Made by a program: the position numbers and the translations under genes. A DNA stretch of 64,000 bases from contig CM023450.1 in assembly GCA_013339765.2 (NCBI GenBank), positions 104,797,344 through 104,861,343 of the forward strand, written 5' to 3'. Source of the DNA: Haemaphysalis longicornis. Taxonomy: Eukaryota; Arthropoda; Arachnida; Ixodida; Ixodidae. The notes beneath the pieces are model-generated. The model ran no database searches. It was not told the origin of the DNA and worked only from the letters and a program-made list of their open reading frames with translations. This document shows, one piece after another, positions 10,081 through 21,258 of this stretch (position 1 is its first letter; every line of letters starts with the position of its first letter).

Positions 10081-10538
10081 GAGCTGCCAAGAAAATAAGC
10101 TTTGGAGCATACTGGCTACTAAATATAAAAAAATTATTTACTGATTATTTAGAAGTTGTTTAACTGCAGAAGGGAGCACCCTTTTACGAGGCTTATTCGG
10201 ACACAAAAAGAAAGTTGGGCTAGAATTGGCACGTGCTGGAAAGTGAAAAAAAGCACACAGGGAAAAAGGCGAGAGCACAAACAAGCACACAAATCACCAA
10301 GAAACACACAAAGTAGTGTTTGTTCCTTCCTCTGGTACTGCCACTGTGCACTTTTTAATTTCCTCCTTCGGGACAAATCATGATTTGCAACTAAGTATGC
10401 AAACTTTTGGTCAGTGCCAGAGAATATATTTTTAAGGATCCTGCGAACTAAACTGGGTGATTGCCTAAAACAAATCAGTAAATAATTTTTTTAGACTTAG
10501 CAGCCAATATGCTCCAAAGCATATTTTCTTGGCAGCTC
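10081..10538. mobile_element. Foldback element with ~70-bp terminal inverted repeats
   Basis: The left end, GAGCTGCCAAGAAAATAAGC then TTTGGAGCATACTGGCTACT and an AAAAAAATTATTTACTGAT block, recurs as the reverse complement at the right end (about 10465-10538) with few mismatches. The 300-bp core is AT-rich and non-coding. Target duplication not evident. Confidence 0.75.
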
Positions 10539-10966
10539 AGACTTGAGAAGCTTGAGCTACTGCATAAGAAAGTACCAAAGACAGCACCTAGGCCATCACC
10601 TAGGCCATACACGCGGCCTTCGGGAAATGATAAAAAACAACATACATTTATTGTTCTTTGAACGTATTTTTGCTTAAAAAGACACAAAGTTCATATATTA
10701 TTACTGCTACTAATGCCATTACTCAGGTGGGTTGTGACGCGGCGTTCGGCGTGTGCCGTCGGCAAAAAGGGCTAACAACCCTTTGGGGCACGAGGGAGGC
10801 TTCACCGCGGGGCTTCACTGCCACGTGGGACACGTGGTGGGGTATTTTGAAACACAAGCGGAACTACGCAGAGCTCGTCTCGAATGACTCCCAACGTGAT
10901 GCTACTACGTTTGTGGGACAAATCTGTGTGAGATAAACCAGATTCACTTACTTCACCTCACAAATC

Positions 10967-13550
10967 TTAAAGGGGTCCTGAAATGCCTTCCGCCGATGCA
11001 TGGATGTACATGTAACAAATAAAGCAATGTATTAGCAATCTCCTCCTGCAAGAATTTTGTTAAAGCGATGAGTATTAGCTGAGAAATCGTTAAATCAAAA
11101 ACCGCGAATTATCGTTCGCGCCGTATTTCCTCCTCCTTTCAACTGTTTTCTTCGGCTGTTTGGCCTCCCCTCCCATGATGCTCCGCTCCTCAGCGGTGAC
11201 GTACCTTCCGCTATTGCGCTCCCCACATACTGCCGTTCTGCTACGGGCCAGCTCTTTCGGCTTTTTCATCTCTGTAGACCACCATGGACACAGGCTGAAA
11301 AGCGAACGAATGACCCTGGCCGCATGTGTGCGGCCTGGCCTTGCCCTTTCGCGGTGTACGTAGCTACAGTTGGCATCGGCGGGCGGAACTCGCAGCAGCG
11401 TGGGGAGAATCGTGCGCTCGTTCCCTTTGGTGCACCGCGCACTGTTTATCCAAAAAGCGCGTCTCAGATGTGGCCCCGCTGGTCCCGGGTGTTATTTTGC
11501 GGTGGTTGTTAATTCATACTACCGGCGGCATGTGAAAAAAGACATTTTCAACCGACACAGAACCCGTGCACAAAACGCGCCGGATCGGATCGCTTTATCA
11601 GCGGCGATGAACGTGAGGGCGAAGAGCAAACCAACGCTGCACTCGATCAGCGAGAACCCGTGTTCTGACAAGCTGCACCCATGTGTTGCATTCAACACTG
11701 ACGGGAAAGCGTTTGTTTGCACTTGTTTGGATAGTTGTAAAATGTCCAAACACTCCGGCACTCCGCTAGCAGATCAGCCGGCGAGACATTTCGGAAAACA
11801 TTTGACAGATGGCGCCGTATGCATTAGTGTGTCGCTACGCAAAACTGATGAGACGCTCTACTAAAACTCCCATCGCGGTGTCACGTAGCGGGACGCAAAA
11901 ATTTAGCGTTTAGCGTATGCAAAGGCCACAACGCTGTACTAAAACTCTATTAGCAGCAAAATAGCGTGTGTATGTGAAACCGCTTGCGTTTACAAAGCTG
12001 CACGCCGAGCGCGTACGTTTCAAACCTAGTGACATCGTTTAAAATACACTGGCAAGCACAGTGTAACGTAGTCAGATATCAACCGTATGCTCAGGCGACA
12101 AGCAAGAGCTTGTTTTATGTGGGGCGGAGATTGCGCATAAAGGCCCGTTCGCACTTGCTACGAAAGCGAGTGAGAGCGGCAGGAATTCCGTCGCTTTGTC
12201 GCGCGACGATCGTTTTTGTCGAATGGTCGGGACAAATTTTGGTCTTGCGCGACAGAATTCCCGTCGCTTTCGCTCGCTTTCGTCGCAAGCGGAATGGAAA
12301 GTTCTGCCGCTGCCGTCTGCTACGCAGCTCCGAGGGTACCGCGCGATCTGCTCGGGCCGGATTGAACGCGCACACTCCCGCACGGGCAGCGCCCCCCAAG
12401 CGGCAGACGGCCGCGTACATCGCTCCCGGCGCCCGCCTGGAGCCCTCCCTCGGCCACACTAGCCAGTATATTTCAGGCACTATAATGGAGGAAAGATTTT
12501 TTGCTTCCGATGAACTAGTTCTTTGCCCCCTGTGTTTTTTAAATACGTGAAGTGGTTAGCACGTCGTCCTCACGCAGCTCTGTATCGTCGTAGCATCGCT
12601 GATTGTCGACCGAACGAAGCTTGCAGCTAAGCCAATGCAGCGACCGAAAGCTGTGTGGTGTGTGTGCATCGCCCTCCTGTGTGTTGTGGGCGTCGTTCGT
12701 CTTTCGCGATGAAATGCGACATTGTACTTCTGCGGGTGGATAGTGCTTCCCATGGTCTGGATTATCTTTCTCGAACGACCGTACCACTCAACCTCGCATG
12801 GGGTAGTGCAGTGTGCCTGGCTAAAAGCTTCTCGCTTGCGCGCCTGGAGTTGTGACTTGCTGCTCGTCCCCGCAAACGTGGTGTGAGGTGAGTTGCCGAA
12901 TTTACGACGGGCAGGAGGAGGCAAACTCATCGTCTATCAATCGCGGTTCAGACTTGCAACGCATGTTGTGACGTTGCGTTCGTTCGAAACGCATCTCTGG
13001 GATTGTTTTTGAAGTTGAATAAAATGTTACGCCGTCAAACCCGGCATCGGCTCAGGGCGTTCTCTGCGATTGCACCAAAGAAGTGCCACGGGACTTTCTT
13101 TATGGTGCGTACTCACGTAAGATAAACTCACGTCGTGTTATGGCCCGTGTTGCATTTCAATACAAAACGGTTTAAGCGTTTGTTTACACTTGTTTCGTTT
13201 GTCGTAAAATGTCAAAGCACTCCGGCACTCCGCTGGCAGATCAGCCGGCGAGCCGACGCTGAGCAGAACGACTCATCTCTTTGCCGGAAGTGCGTGAAAA
13301 AGCCGCCCAATAGCAGGATGTCTAGCTCATGACGAACATCTGGGAATCGATGATGTAGACATGTGAAGATGGCGGCGTCCAAAAACACGAAGGAAAGGGT
13401 GAGAAAAAAGCGACAAACTTTGCAACAAAAGTGTGAGCTTTCCGCTGCGCGTAAAAGAGTAATACTTGGCACAGGTGACGTTGGCGACCCAATCTAGCGA
13501 TTGCGCTAGTTCATTTAGTGTGCTCAAAATGCCTTTCAGGGCCCCTTTAA
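10967..13550. mobile_element. Candidate TTAA-bounded element with related ends (2.6 kb, composite)
   Basis: The left end reads TTAAAGGGGTCCTGAAATGCC and the right end is close to its reverse complement (GCCTTTCAGGGCCCCTTTAA). TTAA at both borders fits a TTAA-targeting element such as piggyBac type, but the terminal sequence is not diagnostic. Inside, a block of about 110 bp occurs twice in direct orientation (11675-11790 and 13140-13255, sharing ACTCCGGCACTCCGCT and GCAGATCAGCCGGCGAG), so it is probably two related copies or a nested insertion. No transposase recognised. Confidence 0.5.
12142..12298. mobile_element. Small MITE with ~55-bp inverted ends
   Basis: Left GGCCCGTTCGCACTTGCTAC then GAAAGCGAGTGAGAGCGGCA; the right half (12241-12298) contains the near-complement CGTCGCTTTCGCTCGCTTTC then GTCGCAAGCGGAA. 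Nearly the whole element can fold into a hairpin. Confidence 0.65.
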
Positions 13551-13708
13551 AAAAATAATAATTCTGTCCCACCGAAAGAACTCCCAAAGAGAGAAGAAAA
13601 GTTACCGAAGTGTTTGGAGCGATGTTTGCTGTACATTTTTTCTTCTTCGAGTAATCAATCAATTCATGTGTCGGAAAAGTGGAGAGAAAGCTGAGCTAGC
13701 TTCGTCCA

Positions 13709-14067
13709 GGGGCGGAATTCTCGTGTTTTGTCCGTTTTGTGTCCATTTCAAAAGTGTCCGTTTTGAGCAAGCCCTCATTGACTAAAAGCGTACAGCCGGA
13801 TATGATGCCTTGCAAGCACGGCGGAGCCATGAGCCGCGGCTTGTCGGAGCAGAGGATTTGGAGCAAACGACTTTTCGTCGCCTTGTTGGTTCGCTGTTGA
13901 ACAAACACATAAAAGATAGTATAAAATAGGTTTAGTCGTTTAAAGTGTGTTTACAAGAACAGTTGCGCAAATGTCAACCCAAAGCGCGCCTACATAGGAA
14001 GTACGTCACAATAAAACGGACGCAAAAGGGACGTTTCCAAAACGGACAAACACGAGAATACCGCCCC
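13709..14067. mobile_element. MITE with ~28-bp inverted ends (359 bp)
   Basis: Starts GGGGCGGAATTCTCGTG and ends CACGAGAATACCGCCCC, followed inward on both sides by TTTGTCCGTTTT and its complement. Non-coding core. Family not identified. Confidence 0.75.
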
Positions 14068-15046
14068 AGGACTGAGTACTGCATATTGATACTTTGCCAA
14101 CAATATGCATGTTTATCCTCCTCCACCTCCTCCTCCTCCTCAGGTCCGTATACCCACTTGGCGCATGATTTACCCAAGAGAGGATTGGCCAATAAGCAAG
14201 AACGAAATACTGCTCGCTTGCAAGCCTTGCCAAGCTAAACTTTGTGTAAAACTGCTGAAGCCGAATTCGCAGAATGCCTGAGCGGCCGTCACTCAATTTA
14301 CTTCACAGAAACGCCGACCGTGTCTAGCGTTGAATGTCCCGCCGCCCACCAAACCACTCCTCATTTGCGGCAAACGAAAGAAAGCGTTACAATTTTCTTA
14401 ATTTTCGTCCGCTAATAACCAAAAGTAGCCGAACGACAGAACACTCATGAGCGCGCGTTGGCCGGCATCCCAAGGTCGCGCTTGTGACGGGACGGGAAAC
14501 CGAAGAGCGGGGGTGGCTGTAACGGTTCGTTTCCCCGTCAGCCCACGTATACTCGACATATCCGCATACCTCACGGCATGCAATGAACACAGGACCGGTA
14601 GGAACGTTGCCAGTTGTAACACGAGGAAAGGGAGACATCTTGCAGGCGCCGTGAAGCGCGCTTCAGCGAAGGTGAAGGACTAAAATACATCCACACTCAC
14701 CGTGCACTCAAACCCAGAACACTGTAGGGGGTACAGGTTTTAAAGGAATAATTCTTGACCGCATCCCGCTAAACCGGTAGCGTTGTCAGTCATACTTTGA
14801 TTCGTTCGACATGAGGAAAGCCTAGAACCCTGCTCCATCGGGCCATGCTAAGCACTTAAACAGTGCTTGATCTTCCTTTATGCCCTTGTGATTCCGATTA
14901 CAGTTCTCTGAGCGAACTTTGGGCAACCATAACAGATTTGCGAGGACTCCTCCAACCTACCGAATGCTTCGTACATCCTGAAGGCTTATGTTCGCGAAAA
15001 CGCCTTCCTACCTGCCCCTCTGTAATATACTCAACAGGCCACTCAC

Positions 15047-15193
15047 GTAGATGAGGTTCTCGTTGTAGCGGATGAGCAGGTTCCTGAGAATGCCGGCTTC
15101 GTGGAGGTCCCCCAGGGAGATCATGTCCTCCACGCCCTGGATGGACGTCGGGTGCATCGCCTTGATGCGTCGCTCCGGAGTCAGCCATTGCTC
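15047..15193 (-). CDS. Myo7a/ck: Myosin VIIa coding exon 3 (residues 45-93)
   Basis: A 147-nt phase 0/0 exon with acceptor GTCGACGCAG and donor GTGAGT. It encodes EQWLTPERRIKAMHPTS, then GVEDMISLGDLHEAGILRNL and ends NENLIY. The GVEDM..L.DL.E..IL.NL segment is the conserved N-terminal motor signature seen in nearly all myosins, leading into the ATP-binding core. Only 309 nt of intron separates it from exon 2, while the next intron is 7.4 kb. Confidence 0.96.
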
Positions 15194-15502
15194 CTGCGTC
15201 GACAGCAGCGGCGAAACTTTACGGACCCAACTAGCGGCACTACGCTAATTAATCTACGCTTTTATTTAGTGACGTTAGACCCAACAAAATGTCCTTTCGC
15301 GCGCCCAGCGGTCAATTACCCGTTGCGCGTACACAGAAGTGATACCCCGAGGTGGTGATGCGTCAATGAACACAAAGGCAGGCCGCCAAGCTGGGCCAGA
15401 AATAACTTTCCTCGTTGTGATTACGGTGTTACACAAGTCGCTCAATCGCCAGAGCGACCCTGCGGGCGGCTGCCACCTTGACCGAGCGCACATGACACGC
15501 AC

Positions 15503-15616
15503 CTTTCCGTCGTCGTCGATGACCTGTATCCTTCTGCCCTCGGCCGAGGCGACCCTGGCGCCGATGGCGACGTCAAACTCCCGCTTCGCCTGCGGCTCTA
15601 TCCAGATGTAGTCGCC
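15503..15616 (-). CDS. Myo7a/ck: Myosin VIIa coding exon 2 (residues 7-44)
   Basis: A 114-nt phase 0/0 exon encoding GDYIWIEP through DDDGK, the start of the myosin N-terminal SH3-like subdomain. The acceptor is TTCTTTGCAG just above 15616 and the donor is GTGCGT just below 15503. REFDVAIGARV and SAEGRRIQV match Drosophila crinkled almost residue for residue. The 114-nt length equals what I recall for vertebrate MYO7A (c.19-132), which suggests an old conserved intron position. No indel. Confidence 0.96.
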
Positions 15617-16218
15617 CTGCAAAGAAGCCATAGAACGTGGTGGGGACATATCCTGACCGAGTGCATGGCATAGGCAGGCGGCTGTAATTCACCACCGCAG
15701 CCGGGCATCCCTCTGGCGCGATTTAACGAATGGGGGCTATGACAAGCTGAAATTGAAAAGGGTTAGTTAGGGCGTCTTTTTGCATAAAGCCTGGTTAACA
15801 GTTTCCCACTTTACCAGGTTTAATCATCTGAAGTGTGAACACGGAGCTAAATTGTGTTTAACTGACTTCACACAAAATGCAGCTCGAAGGCGGTGCTCGA
15901 GTTTTTTCTTCGCAACAGTCAGCTCTCAAGTCTGCTACCGTTAACTCCCCCCACCCTTTATTTTTCCTGCTCAAACGACAAAAGCGGCCAACTCCAACGG
16001 CCTAATGTGTCATATTTTCTGAGCTCACTTGGCGATCACGAAAAAAAAAAAAAAGCGGTAAACGCAGAATGTAACGTTAGAGCGAAAGTATCTAAACGTT
16101 GTACAAGACCCTCTTCACTTTAAAACACTACTACCTCCAATATCAATATAGGAAGTCCCAGCAGAATAAGGAAAGCAAATGAGAAAAAGTACTACGAGAC
16201 AGCACCGCCGGCACATTG

Positions 16219-16373
<155 letters not shown>

Positions 16374-16526
16374 AGTTTAATGATGCTGAAGAGGTTTGGC
16401 CAGCAGAGCGCCTAAAATGCCACGTAAGGTGAAACATGAGACAAGTGAGTGAGTGAGCGAAAACTTCAAGACGAGCTTTAGGCGCTGATGATTGGGCACC
16501 CCACCGGTGAGGGGCCCCCTCTAGTG

Positions 16527-16532
<6 letters not shown>

Positions 16533-16616
<84 letters not shown>
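16533..16616. repeat. (TA)n microsatellite
   Basis: About 40 TA units ending exactly where a SINE 3' end begins (GCGAATCAG at 16617). Confidence 0.98.
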
Positions 16617-16617
<1 letters not shown>

Positions 16618-16981
16618 CGAATCAGAATAGGAAATGAGGGGCTCGCTGAAAATAAGACAGAAATAAAGTTTGGCAGTCAAGAAAACCTCGGAAAGCAAAG
16701 GGGAGGATATGGTAGGTCATTAAACAGATAAAGAATTTGGAAAGAAAGAAAGTGGAGAATAAATGCCCGCCAGGTGGGATCCGAACCCACGACCTCGGAA
16801 CCCACGACCACGGTTCGGATCCCACCTGGCGGGCATTTTTTCTCCGCTTTCGTTCTTTCTTTCCAAATTCTTTATCTGTTTCAATGACAACCTCCCCTTT
16901 GCTTTCCGAGGTTTTCTTGACTGCCAACCCTTATTTCTGTGTTATTTCTACGAGCCCCTCATTTCCTATTCTGATTCGCTA
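16617..16981. mobile_element. Two tRNA-derived SINE copies in head-to-head palindrome
   Basis: The left arm (16617-about 16795) is a SINE in minus orientation: tail GCGAATCAGAATAGGAAATG, body, then the tRNA-like B-box region GGTGGGATCCGAACCCACGA. The right arm repeats it inverted, ending CATTTCCTATTCTGATTCGC at 16981 and again followed by TATATATATA. The arms are about 180 bp, near 90 percent identical by eye. The B box (GGTTCGGATCC on the coding strand) is intact in both, but the A-box part of the tRNA head is missing at the centre. The same family occurs at 61862-62090 and 62320-62486. Confidence 0.8.
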
Positions 16982-17782
16982 TATATATATAAACAGGAAT
17001 GAACAGAATTGAGCTCTGGAGAGTTCGTTTGTTCTAAACAAATGGTAAAACACGCATTTGAAAATGTTCGCTGTCGGGTTCAGCAGAGTTCTGCATACCG
17101 CGCAGTAACCACACGCGAGTGCAGCACCTTCAGCACTGACATAGCAAACATGCTAAACACACATACAGGAAATGCTTCCTTCTACCAACTTCTACGCCCA
17201 GCAGAGCTTGAATGTTGAAAGACGAGCAATACTTCTTCACCCCAAGCACCATGCTGTTCACTCAAAGAAGCATGCATACGCCTCGCACGTACGCAATCAA
17301 GGCACAAAGACAACATATTTGTCCCGCCACCAACTGCTTTGAATTAGTTATACAGCCTGCCCTTTCGTCTCTTCAACGATACGGGTATATACTAACCAAC
17401 GTTTATAGAACCAAGTTCTATAAACGTTGATACTAACCGTATACCTTGGTGGCGCCGCATACCTCTCCACCTTGGCGGCGCGCGAGTTTACTCCAGCCAT
17501 TATCGTTCCATCTGCGCTATTGTATACTCAATGCTACGCAAATGGTGTTGGTCGAAGGACGAAACCGAGCTCCCAGGACTGGTGCGAGCTTGCCTGTGGG
17601 ACGCTGGATTCGAGACCCTGCTGTGTCAACGGTACTCTTACGAGTTAAAACTTACAAAAAAAATAATAATAAGGAAACGAGAACGACTAGACGGTAATGA
17701 GGGACAGAGTTCCTAGAACTAAATCGGGACACTCGGCATCTCTGTAAGGACATGAGCGTTCCTTCGGTTGACGTAAACTCTA

Positions 17783-18603
17783 CAGTCAAACCCGTTTATA
17801 GCGAACTGCAATATGCACCGCGATTAGTTCGATATATCCAATAGTTCGATATAGCCGAAAACCGCCTATAACGAGTTTATTGTTACGAGTTCGCAATCCG
17901 CGGGAGCCCCCTCCCTCTCACCAACTCCGCTATCCGCGTATGCAGAAACGAACACAGTACAGTAGCCATTACCATACCAAAATAATCCATTTATTGCAAG
18001 TAATATACTTTCCGCCTTAACTGCCAACGTTGCAAAAAAAAAGCGTTGATTTTTGTTTTCACTTTTGTTTTGGCGGCTTCAACTAGCATAGCATTCTCTA
18101 AACGAAACATTGTTTGCACCAGTTCGAGTCCGCGTCCCCAAAAATCTAAGAAGCATTGCCGAAGCACATCGACTGCCGAAATAGCTTTATTATAAGCGTC
18201 GGTCTGATTTCACTCGCGACATCATCGGGAACGCCGGCGAGCTCTTCCCACAGTTCAGCAGCGGTGCTGCTGTCTTGGTCCGGATTCGCTGACTGGGCGG
18301 GTTCCGTCGCGAGTCCCGCGCGTCGGAAACAGTTACGGAAAGTATTGGGCGTCACGTCACTCCGTGCGAGGCGCAACGTCTCAGTCGTGGCTCTTGCTCC
18401 GTGGTCGCGGCAAATCAGCATCTCAATCGCCGCTCCGAGATCATGCATTTCGGCGGCCATTCTAGGCGCCCAGAGTTCGATATATCGGATGTTAACTTCG
18501 TTATAAGGAATATGTTTCCCATGTATTTCCGTAACTGAATTATTTTTGTTCGATATATAGCATAATTCGCTCTATCCGGGTTCGTTATAGCCGGGTTTGA
18601 CTG
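17783..18603 (-). mobile_element. Deleted Tigger/pogo-type (Tc1-mariner superfamily) DNA transposon
   Basis: Terminal inverted repeats start CAGTCAAACCCGTTTATAGC at 17783 and end with the complement of CAGTCAAACCCGGCTATAAC at 18603, each flanked by the expected TA duplication (17781-17782, 18604-18605). A minus-strand remnant at 18146-18460 encodes TPNTFRNCFRRAGL, matching the (T)xxTIxNCFRKAGF motif near the C-terminus of Tigger-type DDE transposases, then ELWEELAGVPDDV. The DNA-binding and catalytic parts are gone, so it is a non-autonomous internal-deletion derivative. It lies within myosin intron 1. Confidence 0.85.
18146..18460 (-). pseudogene. Tigger-type transposase C-terminal remnant
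   Basis: A frame of about 104 codons within the transposon above. The segment with RSDVTPNTFRNCFRRAGL resembles the C-terminal region of pogo/Tigger transposases. There is no helix-turn-helix, CENP-B box domain or DDE triad, so it cannot be an active transposase. Confidence 0.7.
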
Positions 18604-19217
18604 TACATCGTACACGCGCGCCACGAGTAACATTTCGTTACGTTGCAAGCTGCCTTCATAGGCAACAAACTAACTACGCTGGCTATTAATACAGTTCGGC
18701 ACGGTACCCCAAACGTGCTTCTATTACGTGTAGCTAGTCTGTTTACTCCGTTCTGTTTGCCATGTTTGAACTCCCATCGATGGCGCTGGAGTAGCATGGA
18801 CACCCTATAGTATACGTTAAATAATCCGCGAGACCGTTTGAAACAGTAGCCCGTGATAATCTACTAATCTATAACCGGTAACCAGTGCGAATGCATGAAG
18901 GTGACCCTGTGCTGAGGTAGGGTCGACAGATAGGTCCGCATCCCTAAACGGTTTTGTTTCGGCACGTTTCGTTCCAAATATGAAAAGTGTTTCACGTCAG
19001 AAAGCAGCTCGCGCGTCATAACTATGAACGTCGACTCAAAATCAACCATGTCCACCATGTATGCCGTAACATCGCCTTTAGCCCACTTCACACTAGCTGA
19101 AACAAATTAAGTTAATCACTCATTCATATTTTCAACAATTTTCCTTTCATAAGCGAAATTAATATGACGTGGAACGCTAGTGCCAAATGGTCGGGGAGCC
19201 GACTTAGAGGAGTGACA

Positions 19218-19237
19218 TTATATATATATATATATAT

Positions 19238-19277
<40 letters not shown>

Positions 19278-19298
19278 ATAATATATATATATATATAC
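19218..19298. repeat. (TA)n microsatellite
   Basis: TA units with a few GATA/CTATA interruptions. Confidence 0.97.
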
Positions 19299-19739
19299 AC
19301 GCGCCACATCCACGCAGGGAGCGGTGCCCCTGAAATGGTAAATAGCCTGCAGAGCGGACCGACTGCTTGAGCGTGAACGCGAAAGAAAGTTCATGCAGAA
19401 GGAGCACATCGTGAGTGTTTTGCATGCGCCGCAAAGGGGCGGCCTGCGTTCGCGGCCTGAATTTCACCTTCGCTTTCCACCGTCGGCACCGACAACGATC
19501 GAAGCTTAGCCCAGACTGCGGCGTCGCCCTAATCTTGGCGGTTACAAGGGCACCTAACCCGCTCACAGCACATCCGGCCATGCGTGACGTTCCCGAACAC
19601 TACCCAACCCACAGGCAAAGCGAAACAGCGTCTGCGGCGACGAGATCTACACCTCTCTCCGCGATTTCAGAGCTAAAGCTCGATGTTAATTTGTACACCA
19701 TTCTCAACGTACGCGCTTTAAAACCAAACCAAGCCAGGT

Positions 19740-19785
19740 CTTAACGCTGATTGTACAACGCTGCATGACTTGAATCACAGATCAG

Positions 19786-19834
<49 letters not shown>

Positions 19835-19896
19835 GCGCGCACGCACGCACTGATCTGTGATTCAAGTCATGCAACTTTGTACAATCAGCGTTAAGA
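19740..19896. repeat. Long hairpin with (GTGC)n core
   Basis: The left arm CTTAACGCTGATTGTACAA then GCATGACTTGAATCACAGAT is repeated as the reverse complement at 19843-19896. Between them a (GTGC)n tract turns into GCGCGC and then (GCAC)n, so the microsatellite itself belongs to the stem. The arms total about 75 bp with one short mismatch region. Confidence 0.9.
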
Positions 19897-20445
19897 TTTC
19901 GCCAATTTCTGGTTAATAGTTAATTAAAATGAATACGCTGCTCTCGTTGCTGAGTTGACGCTCTTTTTATCGCACAAATTTATTTCCAGTCGCTTCGGTG
20001 GTTATATCATAGAACTGCGTTTTTTTTTCTCTCTTACCTATCCTTTCAGGACTGCCTTCTGGAACTGACCTACGGAGATGAACCTTTGTCTTAAACCTAC
20101 ACTCTTAAACAAAAGGTCGTGGGACTTGCTAACAGCATACTAACCAGTTACTTGTCGCAGTATCCGTACTTCGTGCTTTTACTAACTTTTACGATCCAAC
20201 AACCGCCACCACCACCACTGCATGTCATGAAATAGATACATCTCTAGAACTGAAATGGCTGCCAGAGATAAAGCAAACTGTGCTTTCGCAGAGTTCTTTG
20301 GCTAGACGGAAATCCCTTATATGAGTATATTTAGCTGCAAAATAATTACACATCTCCCGCCGGTAATGAGGCGGCCCATGCCGCTGCCGGCGCGAATGTA
20401 CACGGGGCCGTTATCTAACATCGCCTGCTGCTCCCAAACATAACC

Positions 20446-20491
20446 CACGGCCGCTCGATGGAAACAAGGTTGTTTCCATCGAGCGGCCGTG
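20446..20491. repeat. Perfect 22-bp-arm hairpin
   Basis: CACGGCCGCTCGATGGAAAC continues into AA, then a 2-nt GG loop, then the exact reverse complement ending at 20491. It lies just upstream of a LINE 3' fragment and may mark a foldback junction. Confidence 0.92.
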
Positions 20492-20499
20492 CAGAACCT

Positions 20500-20925
20500 C
20501 TCGTAAAATATGGAGATACCCTGGCCCACTATCGCCAAAGCAGAAGAATATTCCCGGCTCCACATCCCGAGTTATCGAGACAGGAAGCCACCAGCCTCCG
20601 AAGAATACAAACAAACTCCTATCCTCATCGCACCCTTCTTCATGCCATCTATCCCACCCTATACCGGGCCACCTGTAATTTCTGTCTCTTTCCCGGTACC
20701 CTATACCATCAAGTATGGGAGTGCGGACAAACCCAAGGCCTACCCCCCCCCCCCACCTTTCCCCCTCTTAGAGCAGTGGGTGGCCTGCCTGAAAAGTCCG
20801 GCCCTGGGACCCGCGCATACTGCCAGCCAAGGCCAGGGCATCCCGGACTATAGGGACGCCCTCCACTGGGCCAGTGCCCTAGCAGCAGCACCAGCACTCG
20901 TGAAATAAAATTTATTCATCCTCTC
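20500..20925 (+). mobile_element. Non-LTR retrotransposon 3' end (R1/I/Jockey-like C-terminus)
   Basis: Plus-strand reading with one or two frame changes gives TCNFCLFPGTLYHQVWECG, a CX2CX7HX4C knuckle typical of the C-terminus of several arthropod non-LTR ORF2 proteins, then EQWVACLKS and RDALHWASALAAAPALVK with a stop at about 20905. An AATAAA signal overlaps the end, and a (TCC)n-rich tail follows. It is 5'-truncated, and a poly-C run near 20743-20753 breaks the frame. It sits in myosin intron 1 antisense to the gene. Confidence 0.75.
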
Positions 20926-21258
20926 CTCCTCTTCCTCCTTCTCCTCCTCCTCCTCCTCTCATTAACTTTTTATTGGGCTACAAGGGAGGAAGTTGCATTT
21001 TCGTATCGGCGGCAGTCATTGTTCTTAACCTTTCCTTCGTCGGTTTTCAAACAAGCCTGGCGCTCCGTTCAAAAGCAGGACAAACTTAATTTAACGTACG
21101 AGTGAAATTTTCCCGCATACTTTCATGTGGTACACGGACGAGCGTTATCGGTGCACGGTTGCATGAACTTCCTTTCCTCTTTCACATCTTTTAAGCGCTG
21201 AACACTGCAGGTGTAAATGGAAACTGAGCACACAGAAGGGAGAAATCGCTGCACTCAC

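Larger units (their letters stand above)
7669..15046 (-). other. Myosin VIIa intron 3 (7.4 kb, rich in inverted-repeat elements)
   Basis: The largest intron in the visible gene. It contains a hAT-like MITE (7705-8634), a CA/TG-rich tract (about 9330-9390), a foldback element (10081-10538), a segment bounded by TTAA and similar inverted ends (10967-13550) with another MITE inside (12142-12298), and a further MITE (13709-14067). The remaining stretches 8643-9329, 9391-10080 and 14068-15046 show no exon or known repeat. The pair of GTTCAGACT-type motifs near 8826 and 8951 may mark a small decayed MITE. Confidence 0.7.

Noticed and set aside
15617..15634. MASLQ as the myosin start codon region
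   Set aside because: The sequence is a good acceptor tract ending TTTGCAG, and the better start MVIVTR exists at 21259-21276.
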